A stretch of DNA of 64,000 bases. It comes from Cyanobium gracile PCC 6307. Lineage in GTDB: Bacteria > Cyanobacteriota > Cyanobacteriia > PCC-6307 > Cyanobiaceae. How positions within the stretch are numbered: position 1 is the first letter of the stretch; every line of letters begins with the position of its first letter. The position numbers and the translations under genes were made by a program. Below the pieces are notes generated by a model, which did not search any database, was not told the origin of the DNA, and saw nothing but the letters and a program-made list of their open reading frames with translations. The stretch is from the NCBI RefSeq assembly GCF_000316515.1, contig NC_019675.1, positions 806,001-870,000 of the forward strand, given 5' to 3'. Shown in pieces: positions 56,743 through 64,000 of this stretch.

Positions 56743-57396
56743 ATGGCGGTGCAGGTGCTGAACGAGGCGGAGCGGCGCAAGCTGGACAGCTCCGATGACG
56801 CCCTCTTCTATGCCGAACCCCGCTTCGTGCAGCACCTCGACGCTGCCTTTCGCCGTCGGCTGACGGCGCTCTACCGCGAGCGGATCCCCCCCTGCGCGGT
56901 GGTGCTGGATCTGATGAGCAGCTGGGTGAGTCACCTGCCGGAGGACATCACCTACGAGGAGGTGATCGGCCATGGCCTCAACGGGGCGGAGCTGGCCGCC
57001 AATCCCCGCCTCGATCGCCACTGGCTGCAGAACCTCAACCAGGACCAGCGCCTGCCCCTGGCGAACGCCAGCGTGGATGCGGTGCTGATGGTGGCGGGCT
57101 GGCAGTACCTGCAGCGGCCCGAGCCGGTGGCGGCCGAACTGCTGCGGGTGATCCGCCCCGGCGGCCAGGTGATCGTGGCCTTCTCGAACCGGATGTTCTT
57201 CCAGAAAGCCCCCCAGGTCTGGACCGACGGCAGCGACAGGGATCACCTGGCCTACGTCAGCCGGGTGCTGCAGGCCCAGGGCTGGCCGGCCCCGCAGCTG
57301 ATCGCCGAGCCGACCCGGGCCGAGGGTCCCATGGGCTGGCTGGGGGGACAGGGGGATCCCTTCTTCGCCGTGGTGGCCGAAAAACCCACGCCGTAG
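56743..57396 (+). CDS. Class I SAM-dependent methyltransferase
   Basis: The 217-residue protein begins at ATG 56743 (MAVQVLNEAERRKLDSSDDALFY). The SAM-binding part appears as CAVVLDLMSSWVSHLP (motif I, with a degenerate Gly loop), then GHGLNGAELAANPRL, DQRLPLANASVDAVLMVAGWQYL and LLRVIRPGGQVIVAFSNRMF. The pattern resembles UbiE/arsenite-type relatives without their specific residues. The substrate is unknown. A flavin-binding gene follows after 9 bp. Confidence 0.83.
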   Translation: MAVQVLNEAERRKLDSSDDALFYAEPRFVQHLDAAFRRRLTALYRERIPPCAVVLDLMSSWVSHLPEDITYEEVIGHGLNGAELAANPRLDRHWLQNLNQDQRLPLANASVDAVLMVAGWQYLQRPEPVAAELLRVIRPGGQVIVAFSNRMFFQKAPQVWTDGSDRDHLAYVSRVLQAQGWPAPQLIAEPTRAEGPMGWLGGQGDPFFAVVAEKPTP

Positions 57397-57405
57397 GTCC
57401 TACCG

Positions 57406-57999
57406 ATGTCCGAGTCCCGTCCGTCGCCGACCCCGGGGGAGTCGCTGCCTCCCTGGCGGGCCCTGGTGCGCGGCGCCCTGGAGCGGCAGGGCCGCTCCCC
57501 CCAGGCCCGCTGGCTGCAGCTGGCCAGCATGGCGGCGGACGGCACCCCGCGGGTGCGCACCCTGGTGTTCCGCTGCTGGGCCGGCGCAACCTGCCTCGAT
57601 CTGCTCACCGACCGCCGCAGCGCCAAGAGCGACGAACTCGCCGGGGCCGCCGCCCTCGAACTCTGCTGGCTGCTACCCAGAGCGCGCAGCCAGTTCCGGC
57701 TGCGGGGCCACCGGCTGCCTCTCGATGGCGACGAGGAGCAGCGGGCCCTGAACTTCCACTGGCAGGCCCTCACCCCCCGGGGCCGGGCCCTGTGGGGCTG
57801 GCCGGCGCCGGGGGAAGCCCTCCAGAGCGAGGGACCGTTCCCCCGGGAACTGGGGGAGGAGGCCCCGCGGCCGGAGCACTTCGAGCTGCTGCGGGTGCAG
57901 CTGCAGCGGGTGGAGCTGCTGGAGCTGGCCGGTCACCCCCACCGGCGCCGCCGCTGGCGGGCCGACAACGGCTGGCAGGAGGAGTGGCTGAATCCCTGA
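57406..57999 (+). CDS. Pyridoxamine-phosphate-oxidase-like flavin-binding protein
   Basis: The 197-residue protein is of the Alr4036/PNPOx-like split-barrel type: PPWRALVRGALERQGRSPQARWLQLASM, GTPRVRTLVFRCW, LDLLTDRRSAKSDEL and QFRLRGHRLPL. The C-terminal QRVELLELAGHPHRRRRWRADNGW is the PNPOx C-terminal signature. It may bind FMN. Real pyridoxamine oxidase activity is uncertain. Same strand as the methyltransferase. Confidence 0.85.
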   Translation: MSESRPSPTPGESLPPWRALVRGALERQGRSPQARWLQLASMAADGTPRVRTLVFRCWAGATCLDLLTDRRSAKSDELAGAAALELCWLLPRARSQFRLRGHRLPLDGDEEQRALNFHWQALTPRGRALWGWPAPGEALQSEGPFPRELGEEAPRPEHFELLRVQLQRVELLELAGHPHRRRRWRADNGWQEEWLNP

Positions 58000-58045
58000 A
58001 CTGGATTCGTGAGCTGAGCTTCCGGCGCCGCCGTGGCAGCCACGG

Positions 58046-58063
58046 TTAACAGATCGTTACATT
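58046..58063 (+). promoter_or_regulatory. HLR1-like element upstream of DUF2973-like gene
   Basis: TTAACAGA-TC-GTTACATT: the second octamer matches (G/T)TTACA(T/A)(T/A) perfectly and the first has 6 of 8. Confidence 0.4.
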
Positions 58064-58087
58064 AACGTGGGCAAAAGCGAGCAATCC

Positions 58088-58300
58088 ATGCTGGATGTCC
58101 TGTTTCCCATCGTCTACATGGTGAGCTTCGCGGTGATCGCCGGCGGTGCCTTCGCCCTCATGACCCAGAACCTGCGCAGCGCCGCCTCCAGCCCCTCGCC
58201 GCGACAGCGCCACCCGGAGGCACCGGCCCAGGGTGAGGAGGTGCTCTACGTCGACCTCAGCCGGGAGCGGCTGGAGAAGCTCTATGAGCAGGCCAGCTGA
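58088..58300 (+). CDS. DUF2973-like small membrane protein
   Basis: The 70-residue protein from ATG 58088 has one N-terminal helix (VLFPIVYMVSFAVIAGGAFALM) and a soluble tail ending VLYVDLSRERLEKLYEQAS, like the DUF2973 tail. It is preceded by an HLR1-like element, 25 bases before the start. The function is unknown, but the likely thylakoid location fits the context. Confidence 0.65.
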   Translation: MLDVLFPIVYMVSFAVIAGGAFALMTQNLRSAASSPSPRQRHPEAPAQGEEVLYVDLSRERLEKLYEQAS

Positions 58301-58309
58301 GGCCGCCGT

Positions 58310-59089
58310 TCAGGCCGGGAAGACGGTGATGTTCGCCATCTCCCGGTAGGTGTCATCGGCCATGGCATCGACCCGAAACGCGGTCCAGGTGGCGAAGGGT
58401 TCCGGACCACTGGCGGCAATCGGCCATTCGATGCGCCGCTTCTGATAGGTCAGGCCGACGCAGGTGAGGGCCTGGTCGTCGGCCATCAGGGACCAGAGGA
58501 GCTGCAGGTCGCTGCGCTGGTAGGAGACCGGCCCCTCCTGCAGACAGGAATCGGCGGGGTAGCCGAGGGAGAGCTCCAGGCTGCGCTGGTTTTCCCAACA
58601 GAGATAGTTGCCGTTTTCCGTGGGATAGAACCAGCAGGTTTCGTTGTCCGCCTCCCGCAGGGAGAACTGGTCGAGACAGCGGACCGACGCGATCGCCACG
58701 CCCTCGGCCGGATGGCCGCCGCTCGACGGCCGCTCCGGACCGCTGAGCTGGTAGGCGCCGAGCCAGAGGGCGCGGGGCTCGAGATGGGGCACCACCGCGT
58801 CGCAGATCAGCCGCCGCGCCTGAGCCGGATCCTCAGAGGAGGCTGGCGGCTCCTCATGGCAGGGGGAAGTGCGAAGGGGCGCGAAGGGGTCGGCCCCACT
58901 GACGTTGGCCTGGCCGGAGCTGACCAGGTCGTCCAGGTTCAGGGATGTCTCGGCGGGCACCCGGAACATGCGCAGGGCGATGCCGCTGCGGACGCCGAGA
59001 CGCTGGGCCGCCAGGAGGTCCTCCCAGGCCGCGCCGTCGCCGGGAAGGCCTCCCTCGGGAGCCAGTACGAAGACGAGAGCGTGCGCCAT
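58310..59089 (-). CDS. Hypothetical protein, unrecognised
   Basis: The 259-residue soluble protein starts MAHALVFVLAPEGGLPGDG and includes GVRSGIALRMFRVPAETSLNLDDLV, VAIASVRCLDQFSLREADNETCWFY and YREMANITVFPA at the end. No membrane helix or signal peptide is visible. No family recognised. It is convergent with the DUF2973-like gene and 85 bp downstream of an hli gene on the same strand. Confidence 0.68.
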   Translation of the reverse strand: MAHALVFVLAPEGGLPGDGAAWEDLLAAQRLGVRSGIALRMFRVPAETSLNLDDLVSSGQANVSGADPFAPLRTSPCHEEPPASSEDPAQARRLICDAVVPHLEPRALWLGAYQLSGPERPSSGGHPAEGVAIASVRCLDQFSLREADNETCWFYPTENGNYLCWENQRSLELSLGYPADSCLQEGPVSYQRSDLQLLWSLMADDQALTCVGLTYQKRRIEWPIAASGPEPFATWTAFRVDAMADDTYREMANITVFPA

Positions 59090-59173
59090 GGGGATGCGGG
59101 GGGAACGCCGCAGACATCAAAGCCCGGATGGCAGAACCACCCGGGCCGATGCGGACGAAGGCAGGAGCCGGAC

Positions 59174-59317
59174 TCAGCCGAGGCCGATCTGGGCGAGGAT
59201 GCCCTGGCCGGTGAGGATTTCGGTGCCGAGGCCGATGACGAAACCGAGCATGGCCAGGCGGCCGTTCCAGGTTTCAGCGAAGGCGACGAAGCCGAAGCGG
59301 GTGGTGGAGTCAGACAT
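59174..59317 (-). CDS. hli: High-light-inducible protein, short form
   Basis: The 47-residue protein (ATG 59317) is close to the minimal Hlip: a short head (MSDSTTRFGFVAFAETW), then NGRLAMLGFVIGLGTEILTGQG, the CAB-type helix carrying the NGR...MLGF chlorophyll motif. This differs from the longer hli at 9848, so the two may have separate partners. An HLR1-like element lies 29 to 46 bases before the ATG. The adjacent minus-strand gene at 59379-59651 is unlikely to share the promoter. Confidence 0.92.
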   Translation of the reverse strand: MSDSTTRFGFVAFAETWNGRLAMLGFVIGLGTEILTGQGILAQIGLG

Positions 59318-59345
59318 GGGTGGGTTCGTTGCGAAACTTGAAGGG

Positions 59346-59363
59346 AGTGTAAACGATCGTGAA
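59346..59363 (-). promoter_or_regulatory. HLR1-like high-light element upstream of short hli
   Basis: On the minus strand TTCACGAT-CG-TTTACACT: 6 of 8 and 7 of 8 matches to the HLR1 octamers with the 2-base spacing kept. Confidence 0.5.
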
Positions 59364-59378
59364 GCGTTGTGACTGTCG

Positions 59379-59651
59379 TCAGCGATGCCGTCGGCGACCC
59401 AGGGGCTCGATCCACTCCTCCAGCATCCCGGCGGCCGGGGCCGGCGAGGCGATGGCTTCGGAGGCGTCGCCCGTGGGGACCAGGCGACAGCCCAGCTGGA
59501 TGTCCCCCTGGTCGAGCAGGCGGCCCAGCCGCAGGGCCGTGGCCTCCTCCAGCCGGGAGAAACGGTCCTGGCCGTGGGTGAGCCAGGAGAGCTCGGCGGG
59601 GGTGATGACACCAGTGGACAGGGATTCGAGGTAGAGCTCGCCGACCGTCAT
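59379..59651 (-). CDS. Small conserved cyanobacterial-type protein
   Basis: The 90-residue protein from ATG 59651 (MTVGELYLESLSTGVITPAE) is helical: LSWLTHGQDRFSRLEEATALRLGRLLDQGDIQLGCRL, then a Pro/Ala stretch. It recalls a common cyanobacterial hypothetical family. The function is unknown. Lies upstream of the short hli on the same strand, with 61 bp between, and is divergent from the small membrane-protein gene at 59879. Confidence 0.7.
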   Translation of the reverse strand: MTVGELYLESLSTGVITPAELSWLTHGQDRFSRLEEATALRLGRLLDQGDIQLGCRLVPTGDASEAIASPAPAAGMLEEWIEPLGRRRHR

Positions 59652-59878
59652 GGCTGATGTAACGGAACATGAAGATTGTGGCGCGGCTTCCGGGCAACCG
59701 CGGACCGCGGCGGAACGCCCCAGGGGCCGCGGCTTGAGGGCCGCTCGCGGCCGACACGACGCAACCTTTACAATTCTTAAGACGTTCATCGGGGGCGGGT
59801 CTGGCTGACCTGTCCTTTTTTTTTGCGCGCTGCCCGGGTGGCCGCATCAGGATGGGGAGGCAGTCGGCGGGCGGGCGG

Positions 59879-59989
59879 ATGGAGACGGAGACGGTGCTGC
59901 CCCTGGCCGGGGCCGCGGTCCTGATCGTGATGGTGGTGGTGGGCGTGGTGGTGGTGGTGCTGCGGCCCAGCGACCTGCCGAAGCGCTGA
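59879..59989 (+). CDS. 36-residue single-helix membrane protein
   Basis: ATG 59879 opens METETVLPLAGAAVLIVMVV, one hydrophobic helix continuing to VVVVVLRPSDLPKR. The acidic head and basic tail place the C-terminus in the cytoplasm. The size resembles small photosystem subunits, yet it matches none I know. It lies 22 bp upstream of the photolyase start. Confidence 0.5.
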   Translation: METETVLPLAGAAVLIVMVVVGVVVVVLRPSDLPKR

Positions 59990-60011
59990 AGCGGATTCCT
60001 AGCCTGGGCGG

Positions 60012-61607
60012 ATGGCTCTTCAGGTGGTCTGGTTCAAGCGCGATCTGCGCCTCGCCGACCACCGCCCCCTGGTGGAAGCCGCCCGACGCGGACCGGTGCT
60101 GCCCCTCTACGTGGTCGAACCGGAGCTGTGGCGGCAACCGGACAGCTCGGACCGGCAGTGGAGCTTCTGCCGGGAGGCGCTCCAGGAGCTGCAAGAGTCG
60201 CTTGCCGGCCTGGGCCAGCCCCTGGTGGTGCGCGTGGGTGACGTGGTGGCCGTGCTGGAGGCCGCCCACCATCGGCTCGGCATCGACGGGCTCTGGAGCC
60301 ACCAGGAGACCGGCAACCTCTGGACCTACGCCAGGGACCGGCAGGTGGCCGCCTGGGCCCGCGAACGGGGGATCCCCTGGCAGCAATTCGCCAGCTTCGG
60401 GGTGACCCGAGGACGCAGGGATCGCCGCGGCTGGGCCCGTGACTGGGAGCGGCGCATGGCCGAACCGCTGCTGGAGGCTCCCGTCGCCCTGCCCCCCCTG
60501 GAGGGGATCGCCCCGCGGGACCTGCCCACCGCCGCAGAGCTGGGCCTGGCGGCGGACCCCTGTCCGGCACGACAGCGCGGTGGTCGGCAGGCCGGCCTGG
60601 AGCTGCTGGACGGCTTCCTGCACCAACGGGGACGCGGCTACCACCGCCGGCTCTCCAGTCCCCTGACGGCCTTCGAGGGCTGCTCGCGTCTCTCGCCCCA
60701 CCTGGCCTGGGGCACCCTGTCGATGGGGGAGGTGACCCAGGCCACGCGGGCCCGGCGGATGGCCCTGGCGACGTTGCCTGCCGAGGTCGCCGCGGGCTGG
60801 CCCCGGGCCCTGGACGCCTTCCTGTCGCGTCTGCACTGGCACTGCCACTTCATCCAGAAGCTGGAGAGCGAGCCCTCGATCGAGATCCTTGAGCTCCATC
60901 CCGCCACCCGTCACCTGCGCGTCACCGACCCCGGGCGGCTGGCGGCCTGGAGCGAGGGGAGTACGGGGGTGCCGTTCGTGGATGCCTGCATGCGCGCCCT
61001 GCGGGCCAGCGGCTGGATCAACTTCCGCATGCGGGCGATGCTGCTGTCGTTCGCCAGCCATCACCTCTGGATCGACTGGCGCGACAGCGGCCTGCACCTG
61101 GCCCGCCAGTTCGTGGACTACGAGCCCGGCATCCACTGGAGCCAGTGCCAGATGCAGAGCGGCACCACGGGCATCAACACGATCCGGATCTACAACCCGA
61201 TCAAGCAGGGCCGCGACCATGACCCCGAGGGGGTGTTTCTGGGGCGTTGGCTGCCGGAGCTGGCCGGGGTGCCGGCGATCTGGCGCCACGAGCCGTGGCG
61301 GATGGATCCGGCCACCCAGGCCGCCAGCGGCTGCCGCATCGGCCACGACTACCCGGCCCCGATCGTGGAGGTGGCGGGCGCCGCCCGGGAGGCCAGGGAA
61401 CGGCTCTGGGGTCTGCGCCGTCAGAGCGGCTTCGGCGCCGCCGCGGATGCGATCCAGGAACGACACGGCTCGCGCCAATCGGGCCTTCCCCCCTCCGGCA
61501 GGCGGAGAAGCGGCGGCAGCCGTCGCCGGCAGCCGCCGGTGACCGTGGGTCAGCTCAGCCTGGACCTGGGGCTGGACACGGAGGGCGCTTCACGTTCCGT
61601 TACCTGA
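60012..61607 (+). CDS. Cryptochrome/photolyase-family flavoprotein
   Basis: The 531-residue protein has the N-terminal antenna-binding Rossmann domain (VVWFKRDLRLADHRPLVEAA) and a C-terminal FAD domain (ARQRGGRQAGLELLDGFL; RLSPHLAWGTLSMGEV; FRMRAMLLSFASHHLWIDW; DYEPGIHWSQCQMQSGTTG; RIYNPIKQGRDHDPEG). The absence of the usual MQWQAG stretch makes it unclear whether it is a CPD photolyase, a 6-4 type, or a cryptochrome. The last 60 residues are basic and low-complexity. It repairs or senses light damage by family knowledge. Confidence 0.9.
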   Translation: MALQVVWFKRDLRLADHRPLVEAARRGPVLPLYVVEPELWRQPDSSDRQWSFCREALQELQESLAGLGQPLVVRVGDVVAVLEAAHHRLGIDGLWSHQETGNLWTYARDRQVAAWARERGIPWQQFASFGVTRGRRDRRGWARDWERRMAEPLLEAPVALPPLEGIAPRDLPTAAELGLAADPCPARQRGGRQAGLELLDGFLHQRGRGYHRRLSSPLTAFEGCSRLSPHLAWGTLSMGEVTQATRARRMALATLPAEVAAGWPRALDAFLSRLHWHCHFIQKLESEPSIEILELHPATRHLRVTDPGRLAAWSEGSTGVPFVDACMRALRASGWINFRMRAMLLSFASHHLWIDWRDSGLHLARQFVDYEPGIHWSQCQMQSGTTGINTIRIYNPIKQGRDHDPEGVFLGRWLPELAGVPAIWRHEPWRMDPATQAASGCRIGHDYPAPIVEVAGAAREARERLWGLRRQSGFGAAADAIQERHGSRQSGLPPSGRRRSGGSRRRQPPVTVGQLSLDLGLDTEGASRSVT

Positions 61608-61639
61608 ATCGCCAGAATCTTCATAAATCTCCCGGTGCC

Positions 61640-62308
61640 ATGACCACCACGCTCCTGCTCGAGCTCTTCGCGGGCTTCTTCACCGCCTTCATCGCCCTGT
61701 GGGTGCTGGCGCTCAACCGTCCGACGGCCGCCGCTCTCGTGCCCAGCAACCGGGAGGAGCGTGCGGTCGCTCCGGCCCCCGGTACCCCCATCGCCGCCAC
61801 AGTGCGTCAGGCCCTGAAGTCCTACGTCCTGCGGGAGGGACGGCTGGCCAACCTCGGCCTGCTGATCCTGCGGCTGGCGATCGGGGCAATGATGATCCAC
61901 CACGGCCAGGACAAACTGGCCGACCCGCAGGCGTTCGCGACCAACTATGTGGTCCCTCTGCACCTGCCCTTCCCCCTGTTCCTCGCCCACGTGGCGGGCT
62001 ATTCGGAAATCTTCGGCAGCTGGCTGCTGATTCTCGGTCTGCTGTCCCCCCTGGGGGCCCTGGCGCTCACCGGCACGATGGCCGTGGCCGCCTACCACCA
62101 CATCCTCACCAGCGGTTTCAACATCTACGTGCTGGAGCTGGTGGTGCTCTATCTGGGCGGCAGCCTGGCCCTGCTGCTGATCGGCCCGGGCCGCTACTCG
62201 TTTGATGCCGGCATCGTCGCGGGGGTGCTTGACGATCAGGAGGGCGAGACCGATCCGGACGGGACGGCCACAGTGCAGGCCTACGGTCTGGCGGCCGAAG
62301 CCGGCTGA
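61640..62308 (+). CDS. DoxX-family membrane protein
   Basis: The 222-residue protein has four to five hydrophobic segments, including LLILRLAIGAMMIHHGQDKLADP (the DoxX core), FLAHVAGYSEIFGSWLLILGLLSPLGALAL and YVLELVVLYLGGSLALLLIGPGRYS. An extra N-terminal helix (TTTLLLELFAGFFTAFIALWVLAL) and an acidic C-terminal tail are present. From family knowledge, DoxX proteins sit in the membrane with redox-stress partners. It starts at ATG 61640, 32 bp after the photolyase gene. Confidence 0.87.
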   Translation: MTTTLLLELFAGFFTAFIALWVLALNRPTAAALVPSNREERAVAPAPGTPIAATVRQALKSYVLREGRLANLGLLILRLAIGAMMIHHGQDKLADPQAFATNYVVPLHLPFPLFLAHVAGYSEIFGSWLLILGLLSPLGALALTGTMAVAAYHHILTSGFNIYVLELVVLYLGGSLALLLIGPGRYSFDAGIVAGVLDDQEGETDPDGTATVQAYGLAAEAG

Positions 62309-62394
62309 TCGGAGTCCATTCTCCGGAGGGTCCTTCTCACCGGGCATCTCCCCTGTCACCAATGGCAAGCTGGATGCCCGGCTCCCCCGCAACC

Positions 62395-62913
62395 ATGACC
62401 CGCGAGCACGATCCCTTTCGCATTCCCCGCGCCGGCTGGGAAGCGGCCCCCCTGGCGGGGCTGGCCTCGGTGGATCTGAACCGCAACGGCGGCGCCTTCA
62501 GTGGCGGTGAATTCGTCTCGGAATCCACCGTCGGCGGGGTCCTGCTTTACGCCATCTACCAAGCCCTGCTCAGTGCCCTGCGCACCGAAGCGCTGCACCG
62601 GCGGGGGGAGATCGACCGGCTGACCCAGGTGCGGCTGGTGCTGGCCACGAGCCTGGAATCGGCCCGGACCGGCGTGGCCGTGGGGGCCGTGCTCTCGGTG
62701 GTGCTGCTGGTGTTCCCCTGGCTGGCGGCACCCATGGCCCTGGTGGGGGCGGTGGGCACGGCCAAGGCCTCCCTCGACCTCTTCCATGCCTTCTGGGATG
62801 GCCTCGACGCGGAGCAGAAGCTGCAGGTGACGATCGCCGCCCATGAGGCGGGCGTAAACCTGCGCCGGTTCTTCAGCAACGCCGGCGAGGGTCTGGGACC
62901 GGTCGCGGGCTGA
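62395..62913 (+). CDS. Hypothetical membrane-associated protein
   Basis: The 172-residue protein from ATG 62395 (MTREHDPFRIPRAGWEAAP) has a hydrophobic pair near its middle (SARTGVAVGAVLSVVLLVFPWLAAPMALVGAVGTA, about residues 89-123). There is a shorter non-polar run upstream (GGVLLYAIYQALLSAL) and amphipathic parts at both ends. No family was recognised. Convergent with the exported YcgJ-like gene. Confidence 0.65.
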   Translation: MTREHDPFRIPRAGWEAAPLAGLASVDLNRNGGAFSGGEFVSESTVGGVLLYAIYQALLSALRTEALHRRGEIDRLTQVRLVLATSLESARTGVAVGAVLSVVLLVFPWLAAPMALVGAVGTAKASLDLFHAFWDGLDAEQKLQVTIAAHEAGVNLRRFFSNAGEGLGPVAG

Positions 62914-62940
62914 TCGGGCCCTCCCTCAGCGACCCCTGAC

Positions 62941-63966
62941 TCAGCGACCGCCCCCGAACAGCTGCTGCAGCAGCCCGCCCAGGGCCTGCCCAAGGGCTTC
63001 GCTGTCGCTGCCCTGCACCACCTGCCCATTGGCATCCACGGGCTGGAGGGCCTGGTTGAGCTGGGCCGTGGTGGCCGTCGTCGTGCTGCGGAAGCCCAGG
63101 TTGAAGACGCTGCCCCAGCCCAGCTGGATGTCGGAGCGGTACTGATCGGCGTTGACCCTGGACTGCACCGCGGCCGCGGAACCGTTGGGCATCTGGATGC
63201 TCCATGGACCGTTGCCCTGGGCGGTGAAACGGAGCGTGCGCAGCGGGTTCGAGGCCGGCAGCCTGTCGAAGGTGAAGGCCAGGGTCTTGGAGCCGTTGGT
63301 GTTGTTCTGGACGATCTCGTAGCGGCAGGTGCCGTTGTAGATGGAGATGCCGGCATTGGTCCAGGCGCAGGTGCCGCTCTGGCGGGTGCGGGTGAACGGC
63401 GGCTGGAAGCCGGTGGTGGGGAGCTGGCCATTGGTCGTGGCGCCGCCCGGCCCCCAGGTGGAACCGGCACCGCCGATCACCGTGCCCTGGCCGCCCGGGG
63501 TGCCGGCAGCGGCGCCGAACACCCAGGGGTTCAGCCGGGGGTCAAAGCGGGTGCGCTGACGGTTCGTCCAGCAGCCACGCAGGTTGAAATTGCAGTAGCG
63601 GCCGTCGGCGAAAGTGACGTCGACGATGGGATTGCTGACCAGATTGTTCTCCAGGGTGCGGCGCGCCCGGCGTCCGAATTCCCGTTCCGTTTCGGCCAGG
63701 GCGGCACCGTTGGCGTTGAAGCAGACGCTCACGGAGCTGTCGCAGATCACCCCCTGCACCGGGAAAGACAGGGCCCTGTTGCCGGGCCGGCCGTAACCGG
63801 CGCCCCCGGATCCGCCCCCACCACCCCAGGGCGTGGTCTGCACCGGCGTCTGCTGGCTCGGTGCCCCCCAGGGGTTGCCCTGGGCCCGTACCTCCGGCGC
63901 CGCCACGGCCAGGGCGACGAGCAGCAGGGAGGCCTGGCTGAAATGTCCGGTGAAACGTCTGTTCAT
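62941..63966 (-). CDS. Exported YcgJ/Fels-1-like protein
   Basis: The 341-residue form starts at ATG 63966 (MNRRFTGHFSQASLLLVALA), a signal peptide with cleavage near VRAQ. A Gly/Ser/Pro/Thr-rich linker precedes a YcgJ-like domain (about 65-145): FPVQGVICDSSVSVCFNANGAALAETEREFG, VTFADGRYCNFNLRGCW. The C-terminal part is a beta-rich secreted domain (SGTCAWTNAGISIYNGTCRYEI). It is periplasmic or extracellular. Function unknown. The start may also be ATG 63984 near the window end. Confidence 0.83.
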   Translation of the reverse strand: MNRRFTGHFSQASLLLVALAVAAPEVRAQGNPWGAPSQQTPVQTTPWGGGGGSGGAGYGRPGNRALSFPVQGVICDSSVSVCFNANGAALAETEREFGRRARRTLENNLVSNPIVDVTFADGRYCNFNLRGCWTNRQRTRFDPRLNPWVFGAAAGTPGGQGTVIGGAGSTWGPGGATTNGQLPTTGFQPPFTRTRQSGTCAWTNAGISIYNGTCRYEIVQNNTNGSKTLAFTFDRLPASNPLRTLRFTAQGNGPWSIQMPNGSAAAVQSRVNADQYRSDIQLGWGSVFNLGFRSTTTATTAQLNQALQPVDANGQVVQGSDSEALGQALGGLLQQLFGGGR

Positions 63967-64000
63967 CAATCTTTTTGCACGCAAATGGGCATTGGAATCA

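Noticed and set aside
59641..59680. HLR1 element before the gene at 59379-59651
   Set aside because: A GTTACATC octamer is present, but its partner is only 5 of 8 and it lies 5 to 12 bases before the start codon, too close to be a promoter element.

Overview
The window looks like ordinary chromosome from a high-GC unicellular cyanobacterium of the Cyanobium / alpha-Synechococcus type. Evidence: magnesium-chelatase ChlH, phycobilisome and orange-carotenoid-protein genes, two one-helix high-light-inducible proteins, and many small families largely confined to cyanobacteria (DUF3038, DUF4335, DUF3386, DUF3318, DUF2949, DUF2811, CGLD27). The genus is an inference; no rRNA is present. Genes are tightly packed, often overlapping, with many GTG/TTG starts. 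There is no CRISPR array, insertion sequence or prophage.

Layout. 1-4.1 kb: a stress block (partial acyl-CoA dehydrogenase-like gene, large catalase katE, CsbD) that is visibly more A+T-rich than its surroundings. 4.1-10.2 kb: chlH facing dapB, a membrane protein and an hli gene with its own high-light element and terminator. 10.2-20.6 kb: a flavin monooxygenase, apt, the DUF3038/DUF4335 pair, a 14-bp tandem repeat, small membrane proteins, a TspO-like gene, an APH/P-loop kinase fusion, a DUF4912 protein and an SOS-boxed umuD. 20.6-31.4 kb: folP, tpiA, an S4 RNA-binding protein, an ABC exporter, carB, rsfS, CGLD27, an asparaginase and initiator tRNA-Met. 31.5-42.9 kb: a GMC-type oxidoreductase, cbiX, a Rieske oxygenase, and an antiporter / universal stress protein / acyl-CoA-ligase-GNAT run. 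42.8-47.4 kb: a Nif11-like peptide, exported low-complexity proteins, a transglutaminase pair and an RRM protein. 47.6-51.1 kb: a photoprotection block, ocp-crtW-frp, preceded on the same strand by a membrane-anchored rod linker (CpcL type) and a small zinc-finger protein. 51.4-58 kb: a second transglutaminase, an SOS-boxed cysteine-rich small protein, a three-gene ABC-2 exporter coupled to a PfkB kinase, a methyltransferase and a flavin-binding protein. 58-64 kb: a second hli gene, a photolyase, DoxX and secreted proteins.

How the genes fit together. The strongest theme is light and stress handling: OCP with its ketocarotenoid supply (CrtW) and its off-switch (FRP), a linker that would direct phycocyanin rods to photosystem I, HLR1-like elements at both hli genes, a photolyase, catalase, and two LexA-box genes. 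One LexA-box gene is a UmuD homologue whose catalytic lysine position carries arginine; the other is an unassigned Cys-rich small protein just upstream of an exporter. These two, the CpcL-like linker and the 14-bp repeat are the observations most worth following up.
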